A DNA stretch of 64,000 nucleotides from Suillus spraguei (GCA_016800925.1 JABCPU010000061.1:174445-238444); one strand, 5' to 3'. Numbered from the stretch's first letter, positions 1-11,839 are shown. The notes: generated by a model not told the origin, from the sequence alone. Made by a program: numbers and translations.

Positions 1-734
1 TGGACTTGAGGAATTGACTGCGCTCTTCCCTAGAGATGTCCCACTCTTGTAGCCACTGCTCGACATCTTTTCTTGATAGACGCAAGGTCTCGAGCTCTCC
101 ATTTGCGGCGGCGACCTGCAGTAGCGTGGTGTAGATAGGTAGACGAAGAGTTGAATTACGAGGGGTAGCATTGAATAAATTTGATATGCTGTTTAAGAAC
201 TGAGCACATAGCCTGCATAAAGGTGCTTGAAGCGCAGTACTTACACGCGGTACCTCACTGACGGATGCTCGGAAGGTGACGAAGCAAGAACACCCAGGAG
301 CGATGATACGTGATGTTGAATCTCTGGTGAGTTTGCCGGCCATAGTGTCAAAAGGTGAGAGAAGAGAAGGTTGAAGTAACCCTCGATTTCTGCATTTCGG
401 AATCAGATCTAATTCACTGCGGGAAATACTGGGGATGCACCTTGTTCTGATCCATCGCCCAAGCTGTTCGTCTGATCCAGCACAAAGGTCAATGCGTTCT
501 GTCTTCTCTCCTGATCCTGTTCAATAGGTCTGGCCCCTTCATCTAGCCTAGCATATCTCGGAAAGATTGCAACGCAGTAGCACGTTCATCCTCTGGGCTA
601 CTTCGAATGGCATAATCCACTAGCTCTCGGATCTGAATAGAGATCAGGAATAAGTCTTCATCAAGAAAACATGATTATACCTGTTCTTCGAAAGTCCCTT
701 CTGCGAATACTGACACTGAATCTGCGGTAGCCAT
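1..734 (-). CDS. eIF3 subunit M, N-terminal part (runs off window)
   Basis: N-terminal part of translation initiation factor 3 subunit M, a PCI-domain protein of the eIF3 complex that acts in the cytoplasm in 43S pre-initiation complex assembly. The start ATG is at 734, giving MATADSVSVFAEGTFEEQ. Introns that fit are 680-633 (48 nt), 440-390 (51 nt) and 246-200 (47 nt). The spliced exons read EIEGYFNLLSSHLLTLWP, then VRYR joined to FLNSISNLFNATPRNS, then DVEQWLQEWDISREE. The last matches the helical region of human eIF3m (QVRKWISDWNLTTEK). The C-terminal PCI domain lies beyond position 1. One oddity: exon 2 (632-441) reads SPEDERATALQSFRDMLG and then stops. The family sequence resumes one frame over as DEGARPIEQDQERR, so about one base is missing or extra near 545-565. 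Family call is firm; whether the break is real is unclear. Confidence 0.9.
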
Positions 735-1004
735 TTTGTTCGGCGGTCGAACTATCCTTGTGGCAAGAAGTGTGTAAAATCTTGATATTACATAAGCAGT
801 CAAACCAGTTCAAGTTGCGCTGAAGTCTTATCCACTAATTTAACCACACAATGTCTGGAATCAAGCGAAGCACAAATCTGATCCACCATCAACCCACAAG
901 ATTGATATTGCATGTGTCCTGTCACGGTACGGTAGGTAGTAAAGTAAGGGTATGCATAGTCAATGAAAGTTACTAAATATATAGCACAAGAACTGTCAAA
1001 CATC
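735..1004. other. intergenic spacer, eIF3m upstream / MYND gene downstream
   Basis: Short spacer between the eIF3m start and the stop codon of the MYND gene. Both genes are on the minus strand, so this must hold the eIF3m 5' leader and promoter and the MYND gene 3' end. No recognisable element was seen. Confidence 0.5.
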
Positions 1005-3269
1005 CTAGCACTTATCATCCAATGACTCTGAATCATACAAGTCCTGGTCGCCCAGCGTTTTGGAATCATCGATTTCATCTTCATCTACAGAATCACACGC
1101 CTCATCATCCGAAAAATACTGGCCCTCAAATGCCATACGCAACGCTGTGCTCGGACTGAACAGCGTAAACTTCGAATTTCCCAGGTGGACCTTAACTACC
1201 GAAAACATATATCCTTTCGGTGGCGAGTCGCTTCGTGCACGAATCTCGTCAGCGATCTCCGGCCATATGGGATCCTTCCCAGGGAACTGATGAAGCTTAT
1301 GCACGGGGAGCACGTGGATCTTCGACGGATACACAGTCATGTCGAGCATGAGCACGAGTTTATCGCTAAATGCAGGGAACTGCTGCTGTGCTTCACGAAC
1401 GCACGTTTCCACGTCTTTGGCCATTCCCGAGATCTCACTAGTTTCGAAGCCTGCGATGACTTGAAGACTCTTACGGATATCGCGTGATCCCCACGGCCCT
1501 AATGGCGATTCGAACAAGAAGCTTGAGACGAGGACTGGAGGGACTCACCAACTGTGCACCTCAGAACTTGACACCACTTCTTGTGTCCATTGCGCCAAGC
1601 GGTCCTTTGGCATTTCTCTGAGCAATAGATTGATATCAAGCAGCCTGAGCACCGACGCTTTTTGCTGATAAACTGGGATGTGCACATCGGACACTGGAAT
1701 AGATATCAATATCCATATAATGGAACTAGAAATGATCAGCGTACTCCTGGACCACTGCACCTGTATTCATGGAAGTTTATAGGTTCTACACTGCGATGGT
1801 CCATAGCTTCAATAGTGGATTTCAGAACGATTTCGAGAGCAACCCCCAACCCTTCGTCACGTATCTCTCGTTTTTCCATAGGAACACTTTGCATGCGAAA
1901 CCAGTGTCGGAAAATAGATTCAACAACCCTGTGGTATATGAAAAATGTGGCGAGAAGGAATAGCAACTCTATGTCACCCATGCGGCCACGGATTGGTTTA
2001 TCGCGACGGTGGGCGTGAGGCGGGCAAACAACCCCTTCTCCAACGTTTGAATGAGGCCAGCATCGATTGCCTGACATACAGCTGTTACTCCATCATCTGC
2101 ATCGCGAATAGCGGATGCGATGTACGCGTACCCCGACCACAGAACTTTTTGTCTACCCGCAAGTCCCATCTCTGGATGAAAATCTAATTCCTCGTTTGCT
2201 TGCACTAAGATCCTTGGCAAGATCTGAGTGATCGTATCCACCACCGTACAAATGGAACCTTGGCGGATAAGTTGCGCGCGGCACGAAGGATCTTGGCGAC
2301 TGATAGTCTGGAGAAACTGGAAGGAATAATCGAGACCAAGAGTATAGAGATGAAGTTGTTGTACACTCTGATCACGTGGCGTCCACGATCGAGGTTCTTT
2401 TACGGCAGCAGCATCTCTGGTAATCCGACGGATGTATCGGAGAAGGGTGAATACAACGGGCTTCACCCCACCGGCAGCGTGTATATAATTCGATAAGGGA
2501 AGGGTTATTCTGTCTGGATTTTCAGATTCAGATACACACACAAAGTTCGTTAGCGCAAAAGACGCCCGGAGCTTTGAGATAAGGCCATCCGTTGTAGTTC
2601 CAGGGTCACCTGGGAGTACATCTCCCCTAATGTTTCCAACCAATATCCATAACTGCGCGACAAAGTGTTGGACAGAAACAGAAGAACGGAGCATGTGACG
2701 TCCTTCTTCCGATTTCGTGCAGATCAATGAGAGCGGTGTGACGCACAATTTCACAGCATCGAAGACACTGCAAAGATCTGGGCGCGGAGGTGTAACTGAG
2801 ACATCATAAGGAGGAGGGAGGCAATTTCGAGCGAAGAACCGGATCCACGGGTATATTTCATCCCAACTCCTCACGATATACTTTGTCACGGCGTCGTCCT
2901 TGACACCAGTAGTAGCTGAACAGGCGACCGAGGTAATCTTCACCAATCCAAAGAGAGCCAATTTTGCGCGTATGATGCCAGGAATATTCTTTGGATCGAT
3001 ATAGTTCGGTACTTGAAACGATTTGAGCGTTGCGTGAAAGATGGGCACCAAGCTGCAAAAACGGGAGGCACTACTGATCGGGATCAAGTCAACCAGCCTT
3101 GCTAGTTCTGCAGTGGATCCCTTTAGAGCCTTCTTCGCAGTGATCTTGACTGCATGTTAGCGATTAAACGAATCAGCACGATAAGTGATCTGACTTGTGT
3201 TGCCGCTGGCAGAGACTTGAGTGCTTTTGTTTCGTCTATAGTGAGCTGCAAGCTTGCGACAAATGGCAT
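1005..3269 (-). CDS. MYND-type zinc finger protein
   Basis: MYND-finger protein of unknown target; MYND domains bind proline-rich peptides and are common in mushroom genomes. Five exons: 3269-3195, 3144-1978, 1928-1745, 1693-1549 and 1498-1005, with introns of 49-51 nt. The long second exon encodes a helical repeat-like region (from ITAKKALKGSTAELARL). The finger reads CSGPG, then CPMC, RRCSGC, YCSEKC and HKKWC, which fits C-x2-C...C-x2-C...YC-x3-C...H-x3-C. The third intron falls just before the CPMC pair. The C-terminal exon ends in an acidic tail rich in D, E and S. The ATG at 3269 was chosen because the first 25 codons splice in phase into exon 2. One oddity: the exon 2/exon 3 junction at 1929 is out of phase unless the GGG at the acceptor has one G fewer. 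Confidence 0.8.
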
Positions 3270-3933
3270 GAGGGGTAGGTAATGGGCTTCAGTGGGGGAC
3301 AGGTGGAAATTGGTCGATGTTTGAGAAGTCGAGCTTTATCATGATCATTATCGATGCCGTCCCAATTACAAAAGCCTCATTTTTTGTAAGTTTACCTTGT
3401 AGTAGTACCTAGAAGTATTGGCGTTAATGTAAATAAACTCTCACAATTATATACGGACCTACTACTTGAAACACTCAGCCTTACAGCCAGGTCTCGATCT
3501 CAGATGTCCAGGCTCATAATCTGACACGTCGAATTCTCAGCTCTCCAGAGTCTCCGCACAGTTGTGGAAGTGAGTTTGGGTTCACTGGAAAGTCGAAAAC
3601 GGCTGGACAGCACACGCGTTTACCTAGCATTACGTAAAGATTTGTGGGGAAATTGGTCATGGCACCCTCGCCATGATCAATTTTCCAAATTCCTATACCC
3701 AGTTGACTCATTATCGTCTGCAAATGAAGGCCAAACCCATGCCACCAGATTCTGTCAGTCAATCAGCATGTGAGGAGGACACTCATATTGTACCTTGGAG
3801 CTGCGAATGTATTGATAAAGTGATACAACATGCTTATCAACCAATAAATATTCTGCGAGTCTCAGGGGGACTCAATCATCAACATCCCATTTCGGAATCG
3901 GCAACCTAGGAGGCAGTTTCCTCCATCCAGTGG
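3270..3933. other. intergenic region with hairpin and dispersed 25-mer
   Basis: No supported gene. It contains an imperfect inverted repeat (arms about 3647-3663 and 3670-3686, 15 of 17 pairing, loop ACCCTC). It also holds a 25-base string (3580-3604) that recurs exactly at 35455-35479. Short open frames here are chance. Confidence 0.5.
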
Positions 3934-4575
3934 CTACCTCAGTAACGGAAGAAGATTTTTTACAATCACCGATTGCCCCGGTTTGTAGTTGTGTGAAATA
4001 CTCGAGCCACTTGGGATAGACGCTCGTGGGTCAGCTGCATGAGCTCGAATTTCTACCTCGATAGCACCTGATTGTGAACGCTGGGCAGCGCATTGCTTGC
4101 TCAGTCGCACGGAGTTCTTCAGAGCGCCGATAAAAGATGGTGACACAGGAGACGGAGCTGGCGAAGACTCCGATGAGCCAAAGAATTTCCTAGCTGGGTT
4201 CTGTTGGAGACTGTCTGTAGGAGTACAACTAACCAGGTCAAAGCGATGCGCACCTTTGGACTGTACTGGACACCCGACCGATTCTTGAAAAATGGCAGGC
4301 GCTTCACCTTTAAACGCAAACGGTTAATGCGATAGATCCTGTTTGGAGCTGAGTCAAGAATTTGTTTTTCAGTGAGGGATATGTCACCAAAATCAGTGGG
4401 TGCGTGATCACCTTCTGAGCCGATAGTATTACTGGTGGCATCCGACTCGACGCAAACGTCCCCAAAGGATGACAAGTCAGGAGGAAGGTGCAAGCTCACG
4501 TGCGGGGGTGCAGTAGATTTAGGCTAGAAAACTTGTCAAGGAGAAATGAACAGAGCTCTCAGGAATGCTCACCAT
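3934..4575 (-). CDS. hypothetical protein, spliced, Met-only first exon
   Basis: Not a recognised family. Three exons join in phase. The ATG at 4575-4573 is followed at once by a donor (GTGAGC); intron 4572-4524 (49 nt) ends in CTAG. Exon 2 begins PKSTAPPHVSLHLPPDL and runs through a basic stretch (RIYRINRLRLKVKRLPFFKNR) to GVQYSPK. A second intron (about 4250-4195, donor GTGCGC, acceptor ACAG) joins to NPARKFFGSSESS, and the stop is at 3934. The product is about 185 aa, Ser/Pro-rich in the middle, with no signal peptide or membrane segment. In-phase splicing at two junctions supports a real gene. The Met-only first exon is unusual and could instead be the end of a longer 5' exon set. A 17-base motif occurs on both sides, near 3670 and 4867. 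Confidence 0.5.
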
Positions 4576-6668
4576 TAAATTGAAGAAGGTTTAGCAGTGA
4601 GGAGCCTGACCATGTTCTGCATATTTTTATACTGCCCATGTTGTCCATCCACAGCTAGTGGACTTTTCAGGTACCTGACTAGCCATGAAATCCACAAAAT
4701 ACAATAGTTGCTCCCTCTGCAAATCCAGCATCATCGCGTCAAATGTTGAAAGGAAGGCTCAAAGAAAGCAAAACACCTTTAGAGACGCGTAAACAAACGT
4801 AAACAATCGGTTTATAACTACACCTTTGAGTCGCTTCGTCGTGGCAAGGGGTAAAATGGTCCTCTTGCCATGACCAATTTTCCGCACACGAAGCAAGGAA
4901 GTCCGTGATTACACAGCATAATGTTCAAGTTTTCCAAATATCCTTTATATTACATACGGTTCGTCCTCAATTGTCGTATGTCTGTCAAGCCTCCCCATTT
5001 AGTAGAGATGAATCCGTTGGCTTCACAGAGTTACCTAGTGTCTTTTTGGCATTGCACTCCATCTGCAGGTCATGATTGCATTGTGTGTGGCTACGTGCCC
5101 CGGCCGACAATCGCTTTGGTCCACCACCCGAGATTGACCATGCGTGGTGTTCCTGACCTGGCCTTCCATGCAGGTCCAACAAAGCCGTTAGAGACACAAC
5201 CCTCGGTGTGGTATGTTCACCCTAACATCCGGAAAGCTATATTTCCTCTTTAAAGGGTCATCGTAGTATATGCTGGATCGGTCGCGCTCGCCATGTACTA
5301 GTACATCTAGTACATGAACAGTAAATTCCACAACCTTAATTTGTCACTATACCGGCGTGGACGTTCATTCCCAGCTCGCAGTCCAATTTCGTTGGTATTC
5401 CATTCCAGGTGTCGATGGAGATGTGAGTGGACCAGATCGAGGTGTCGATGAAAGACGGCAGAGAAGTGTAACCCGAAGGGAAGGACTTCGAACGACGACA
5501 AAGCCGCTGAAGCAGCGTTTCGCTAACCCGCGTTGTCTTTTACTTCTCTTCGTGAATCTTCTACTTCGTGGGTCATTCTCATCTAGGTTTTTTGTAAAAT
5601 CTATGACGTGAGAAGCGATTTCAGTGACCAGATATGTGCTGCGTCACTCAGAGCTTGAGTGCTCGCATATTGATGGTCGAAGTCCGCTTTACGGGATGAC
5701 CACTACTAATGGGTACGTTAAACTTTGGATATTTTCGATGTTCATTCAACGTCGTCTCTCAGACACACCACTACTAACATTATCATTGACGCAGTTGGTC
5801 CATGTATCGTTCATCACTCTCCACTAAATGCTTGAGTTCATATGTTGGTAGCCCAGCCCAGTGTAGCCTCTTCACTCAGATATCTATTTTAAATGTACGT
5901 CAAGATCTGCTTGATGATTTAGAATTGAGTTGATGCACAGACTGCGAAAACCTCACTCATGTTGACTCGTGGACTCCCGGCTTAATAGTATGGCAAGAAT
6001 TGTGGGTCCTCCGAGTGGGTGGCCAATATTACTACTCAAATTGAGCAGGTTATGGACAGTGCGATCGATGCCCAAGCTTTAGATACACTTTGAGAAATCA
6101 GGAAGTGTGTCATTGCATACTTGGATGTACGCGCATGTTATAATGCGAACTTCTGACCTTACTCTGATATGCAGGCAATTGGCTTGTGCTTTGGAGCTCT
6201 GCAGTCGCTTCCAACATGATCTTGCCCTGCAAGGTAATTCAAATTACGGAATCATAACCAAAGCGGCTCCAGACAGGCGCGCTGAGCCTTCAAATTCAAT
6301 GCGCAAAAAACATATAATAAGTTGCATTTCTGATGATCAGACGGAGCGGGTCCGGTGAAAGAAAGGCAGCTGCTGACGAACTCGAAGGCCCGTCACCTGC
6401 TAAGAACAAAGATGCTAACGAAATGGGATCGAGCTGGAAACTGACGGTGATTTTGTAAAACTTGTAGTAGTGCATCTGATCTATGAAGCACCTCGTTGAC
6501 TTGTACATACTCGAATATTTGTCCTTTCTTGTAGTCGGGGACTGGCGCTGCCTAGCACCACTACGATTCTGTTCTAAACTTTTGGTTTCAACCTGATTTA
6601 TTCCTCGCTCCTCGATCGAGGCGACCTTCACTCATCTATCAACTCTCAGTCTCTATTCCCCTTCGAAC
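4576..6668. other. intergenic, no supported gene
   Basis: About 2.1 kb with only short overlapping open frames on both strands, none with splice-consistent extension or a recognisable motif. Near 4867-4883 it carries the second copy of the GCCATGAYCAATTTTCC motif seen at 3670. Confidence 0.5.
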
Positions 6669-6894
6669 TTAACAATTACCCGCACACGGGGTCCCTGCGG
6701 CGCACATGAAGAAGGACTACCCTGCTGATGAGTTATTTGATTAAATACAAACCATTCATACTCACACAATATGGCTCGCCATGGCAGCCTTTGCACTGGT
6801 GACTATGAAGGCAGAACCAAGGACAGCCCTCGGTGGCAGCCTCAGTGGCAGATATTAAAGCAGCGACAGCGGCGAGGACAAAGATGAAACGCAT
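6669..6894 (-). CDS. small secreted cysteine-rich protein
   Basis: Two-exon gene for a 58-aa secreted peptide. Exon 1 (6894-6766, 43 codons) begins MRFIFVLAAVAALISA, a clear signal peptide (Arg in the n-region, 13-residue hydrophobic core, small residues near position 18-20). It continues with GCPWFC, QCKGC and GEPYC. The intron 6765-6717 (49 nt, GTGAGT...GGTAG) is in phase 0. Exon 2 (6716-6669) reads SFFMCAAGTPCAGNC and stops. The mature part of about 40 aa has eight cysteines, enough for four disulfides, as in fungal small secreted proteins and effector-like peptides. An alternative acceptor at 6722 gives a tail with only one more cysteine and is less convincing. No family is recognised, and no function is claimed beyond probable secretion and disulfide folding. 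Confidence 0.6.
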
Positions 6895-8935
6895 TTTTCG
6901 TGAGGATGTGATACTGGTATGAGCTCAGATAAATCTGAAGTAGAAAATAGGAAGATTCCTTACATTTACGTGCTGCATACTGCTCTTTATGTAGGGGAAC
7001 TGAGCCCACCTGAAATTCTCTTTTGATATACTAGCAATTCTAGACGATTGCAACCTAAGATCTACGTTGTGAAGCAAGGTCTATTGCCAATTTAGCGTCA
7101 CGGCGGTGGAACAAGATATCACCTTGTGGAGTAAGGTCCATGCTGGCAAGCATATTTTCACCTAGTAAGATATATTTTGTGAATCAAATGGAACAGAATA
7201 TCACCTTGCGAAGCCAACTCGTAACAAGGACTGATCAATAAATGAACTGCAGGGAGTTAGTAGTAGTATAGGCGGCGATGATGAGAAAGTTCAGTCGTCG
7301 TCCACCGCAATTCGGGCTTCCGGTGAACTGAAACGAGGATCCATATCTACGTATGATGCTTCCAATAATTGATCATGAACTTCAAGGAGCTTAAATGTGT
7401 AAACGTTTGAAAGCAGTTGTCGAACGTGTTCATGTCACCGCGGAATTGCATGATGAATGATTGGGGACCGGTGCTGGTGACCAAGCGCGATTCCCCACGA
7501 TCCATCCAATTGATGATCTGCTAGATTGTAGAGCCTAAGGATTTTGAAAGCTTAAACGTTTGAAAGTACAATCTCGAACGTGTTAGTCCAATTGGCAATT
7601 ACTAGTAAGTACTGTAATGCCGGTCCGATATATACCATCAATGATTTAATAATTTCTCACGGTTCATCCATTACCCATTACAAGTCTCAGGCTTGTATCT
7701 TCTCTCTTCGGTGATTCGGCTGATGCTTATATTCCTCTGCGGTGGCTTCATTCCTTCGGTCATTAAGCTAGTCATTGGTATGTGACAGCGTCTATGATAG
7801 TTTTCTCGAAGCATACAATTCACTTAGTCGCCTTGTACGGATTTGTTGACGTCAAAAGCGAGTTTTCCCTAACGGTCTATGCATGTGTAGAGATACTGGT
7901 AACGCTGTCAAGGCTCTTATGGACTCGCTCACCCCCAGATACAACGCTGAGCGCAACAGCACCTAGTCTAAAACTGAATCGATACTGTTATAGGTTCAAG
8001 CAGGAAGTCTGCGTTCTGATGTTAGATATCACGTATGTATACAGTCGCACTGATTTTTCTCTACTAGACATGTTGATTGAGTCGAGTCACCTTGCCCTAT
8101 CCACCACAAATGCATCGTCTGTGCACTCTCATACCCAGGATTTGAACACCAGGTTGCACTCCTTACAGACCTCACCGCTAACCAAGTTTTCGCCTATCTC
8201 CCACATGATTTTTGTTAGTTGGGCTTCAAACCAATTACTGGACACGCATCTTCCGAATTCAACCCTACACCCTGTTCGTGGTCTACGTGGTCTCATTTAT
8301 ATGCGCAAACCCATGCTGTACGCGTTTTCTTTGTTCGTGAATTGCGGCGTTCGAACGCCGAATCAAAGTTGAACCGAACGTCTTGAACACGTTCAAACAC
8401 GTTCGATCCAGCGTCCAGAAAAATTACTGCAACGTCCGTAGGGTGAGTTCGGTCATTTGGATATTATCTCGTTCCATTGAAGTTCCGCGTGTGCTAGCTT
8501 TGCTTCAATATTCACTCACTGTCTCTGATGCTCATGTACATTGAACTGGGATTGATTTATCTACTACCGATGGCTTCTAATACAGAACTCATCTTCCGTG
8601 TCTCAATGGGCGATGGTGTATAACGCGTGAAATGATCGAAGCGGAACTTCTGTATGATCATGTGAATTTAGTCTGGGCAAACCAACCCACTGCATAGCCG
8701 CTAAGAAACAGAAATTTAGTGCACTGGTTCATGTCTTTTTATTACACGTTGCAGAACAATTTATTATTGGTACTGTACATCGATGCCTAAACAGTGTACG
8801 AGTCACCATTCCATCTGTTTTCAACTCGACCTCCCCAAATGGGGGTGGTAGATTATAACGGACAAGCTTTGCCTTGTACGTGTTCCTCGCCTCACAACCT
8901 CCACTATCTGCTATAACTGCTTCAACAAATCTGTC
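6895..8935. other. intergenic region upstream of Dcp1 and the secreted-peptide gene
   Basis: Divergent promoter region of the secreted-peptide gene (minus) and DCP1 (plus). Noted: paired short direct repeats near 7120/7190 (GAACAAGATATCACCTTG / GAACAGAATATCACCTTG), a 16-bp perfect palindrome CGGCGTTCGAACGCCG at 8345-8360, and repeated ACGTTCAAACACGTTCGA-type strings just after it. One 196-codon open frame (7782-8372) has no coding signature that can be recognised. Confidence 0.4.
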
Positions 8936-11454
8936 ATGGGTCCTCCTCGCCGAGCTCGTTCTAATTCTTCTGTATCAACTCACTCTCAGCAACATCGTCA
9001 CCGACAGCCGCAATTATCAGTACCAACTCCTCCAGAAACTCCGTCTGCACCATCACATCTAGGAATGTCTCCTCAGTCGCGCTATCTATCGAACATGAAG
9101 GTCGTTCGCCGTAGGGACCCCTCAATTGTATCTATATTTGACCAGTTCAGCCATGTCTGTGTGTACCACCATAATGGCGACAAATGGGAGAAGCAGGGTT
9201 ATGAGGGGAGTATGTTTTTGTACGAACGGTGTGTTCAACACATTTATTTGGCTTGTCTGCAGGCTCATCTTCTACAGGGATTCTTACCCACCTTATGGTC
9301 TATATATTTTGAATCGTGTCGGTATGGACGACTACATTCAGCGACTCTATCCAGAAGATGGCATAGGCGCACATGGTTCGTATCTCATGATGCGGCATTA
9401 TCCAGACTTTACCGCACGCAGGCTCGCGGAAGCACGAGCCAATCTACCATCTCCAAGCAGGAAGGTCCTGCATCTAAATTTGCTCCTGAGTTTGTCGTGC
9501 CAAATCTAGAACAACTACAGAATGCTGAGAAAGGTCGATCACAAACGGTCGGGTTGTGGTGCTTTGCAACGGATGCAAGAGAAAGCATGCAAGATGTTGT
9601 ATTAAGGTGAATGGCAAGCCTTCTGCAATATTTGCGCGTCCTCTGACGTGCTAGTAGATTACATAGCTATATCAAGAAGAATCTTCCGTATCCAGAGGAG
9701 TATAGGTATGGCCCAGATCATCCTCCTCCCCCAAATTTCCGATCGTCGTCGAGGGCCAGTGGTAGGCGGACTGCAAGCTTGTTCAAAGAATTGCTCTCAA
9801 TGTCTTGTAGAACGTTCACATATGCGCTCGGCATCGAGCGCATCCAACACCAGCAGCATACATAGCATTTCGGAGTCGGAAGAGTATCATGCAGGAAGTC
9901 AACCTGCCCCCTCAGAAAGTAGTTATTCCAACGGGAATGTATCTGAGCTTGATAAACTGTTTGCCAAGCTGGGGGGTACGGGGTGTACTCCACAGCAGAC
10001 GCCACCACAATCGCAGACTAGGGAGTCGACTACTGCAAGTTTAGTGGCCGGCACAGGCGGTGGAAATACTCATAGAACGACGTCCGTTCCACCACCGACC
10101 TCTAATTCTGTCCCTCCGACTCGCGGGCTGGCTTTACTGGATACCATCTTTGCTTCTGCACCACCTCCACCACCACCACCATCAAACCAACTTAATCGTG
10201 GACCATCTCGCTCTGAAGCGTCATCAGTTTCCATCCCTCCACCTACCTCTGTACATTCACAGACCACATATACTACACAAGCTCAGTTTACGACGTTCGG
10301 ACACACTGCCGGACATAATGCCAGCTCACAAAGTCCTCTCATCCTCTCTCCCAAACCAACTTCTACTGCACTACCTCAGGTGCTCAACCAAGATGTCATC
10401 TCCACGCTCCTTGGGCTCCCCGCGTCCCGTGCCTATGAGGGTGATAACGAGGCAAGCGATGACGGGTCTATCTCAGAAGGAGGATATTCTGTTTCTAGCA
10501 CCGCACTTGATGCTGATGCAGAGAATAACGTGGAGCTTGCAGGGTCATCCTCTGGACTGCCACTCCTCGCTGTACCTACGAGTCAATCTGAATATAACGG
10601 CACAAGATATGGGAGCGGCAGAACCCTGGGCGACGTCACCCCTCGTCCGCCGCTCCGAGGGTTTAACTCTGATATTACGGTGGTCGGGGACCTCCTCACA
10701 GCTGCTCAGACTCAGAAGCACTCGCGTGCCTCACCTCACCTTCATATTCCCTCTGTTGCACCTCCACGACCTGGGGATCCAGATACCACGCCGACATTGA
10801 CCAGCATCAATGGCACACACAGCGTACCGAAATCCCGTTCGCTTATTCCGTTCGAGGCAGATTCTGACTTGTGGCCATACCCTCGTGCTCCGTTTGTCGA
10901 GGCTGATTCCGATGTGATTGAACTTGACTTTGCTGATACGAGCGCACTGAGCGATCCGGATGCATTTGCGAAGGAGCAGCGCTCGAAGAATAGGAGGAGC
11001 CAGAAGAAAGGCCGGAAGGAGCGGGAGAAGGATCGTGAGCGAGAGAGAGAGGAGATAGAGAAGAGCTGGGATGTGCCACCGCCTGTCAAGGTTGTACCAC
11101 TTTCACAACCTCAAGGTGTCGTTTCGACACCTGTGGTTCCTGTTAATGGCACGGCCAAACATGTACACTTGGAGCGTGCTGGTTCTGCAGCTAGCCAGAG
11201 CTCTGTCGATGGCCCAAATGCCATCGACACTCATGCTGCCCATGCATCTCTGCTGTCTGCTTTCGCCCAGAAGAAGAATGCAAGTTCGAATAATTTATCG
11301 AAGAACGACTTTGTCCGGGAAGTTCTAACTCTCATACACGTATGTTTTATATTCATTCACCAAGTCTAGAGCATCCTCTCTGACTTTTGTATTTTAGACA
11401 GACAAAGATTTCGTGGACACTCTTTGGCAGGAGTACGCTTTAAGTGCGAAGTGA
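8936..11454 (+). CDS. DCP1: mRNA-decapping enzyme subunit 1 (Dcp1)
   Basis: Dcp1, the activator of Dcp2 in 5'-3' mRNA decay, acting in cytoplasmic P-bodies. Six exons fit in phase: 8936-9228, 9278-9464, 9521-9606, 9667-9761, 9811-11339 and 11398-11454, giving 748 aa with introns of 49-60 nt. The EVH1-like domain covers roughly residues 40-185: SRYLSNMKVVRRRDPSI, then GSMFLYER joined to DSYPPYGLYILNR, then GLWCFATDARESM, then YIKKNLPYPEEYRYGPDHPP. A long low-complexity Ser/Pro/Gln/Thr-rich region follows, with a motif around ALLDTIFASAPPPPPP typical of agaricomycete Dcp1. Near the C-terminus is a Lys/Arg/Glu-rich stretch (about 10970-11070). It ends FVREVLTLIH joined to TDKDFVDTLWQEYALSAK, a likely trimerisation or helical tail. 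The start at 8936 keeps a basic Ser-rich leader; Met 9064 is an alternative start. Confidence 0.92.
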
Positions 11455-11839
11455 TGCCCTGGGGTTGAATCTCTGGACAACTCACTACAAGAGCTCATAT
11501 ATTTTTGCTCGCGATTGCTACTTGACTCAATCCCCACTACTACTACTCCACTCATTTGATGATTTGTATTGTAGGTGTTGCCGCTGTGTTGCAGAGTATC
11601 TTGTCAGGAGGGTTTTGCATTCGATGCAGGATGAAGTTTGATTTGAGACCTCATGGCGGTGTTTGAGATGTCGTTTTGAGGGGCCGATTTCGAGAATTAC
11701 TTCTGCATCAATAACACGGAACGGATCGAATATCGTCTATTCGATTGCTACTCCGGACAGGGTTTTACTCAGGCATCTCTATGTAACTGCAGCGTCGCAA
11801 CTAATTTACCTTGGCATCATTTTCCGTGAAGTGGTGATC
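11455..11839. other. convergent spacer between DCP1 and TKL kinase copy A
   Basis: Shared 3' region of two convergent genes. It would hold both terminators or poly(A) sites. No distinctive repeat or gene was seen. Confidence 0.4.

Noticed and set aside
507..592. 41-nt intron in eIF3m exon 2 that would restore the frame
   Set aside because: It would delete residues that match the family (ATALQSFRDMLG) and is shorter than the other introns here; an indel is simpler.
7782..8372. 196-codon plus-strand open frame
   Set aside because: No recognisable domain, no splice-consistent extension, and composition not clearly coding. Kept only as a note.
9648..9810. Apparent N-terminus of the long 573-codon frame
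   Set aside because: The true DCP1 reading enters this frame only at 9811 after an intron; the earlier residues are intron or other-frame sequence.
10060..10800. 246-codon plus-strand open frame, His/Leu-rich
   Set aside because: Alternate-frame shadow of the low-complexity part of DCP1.
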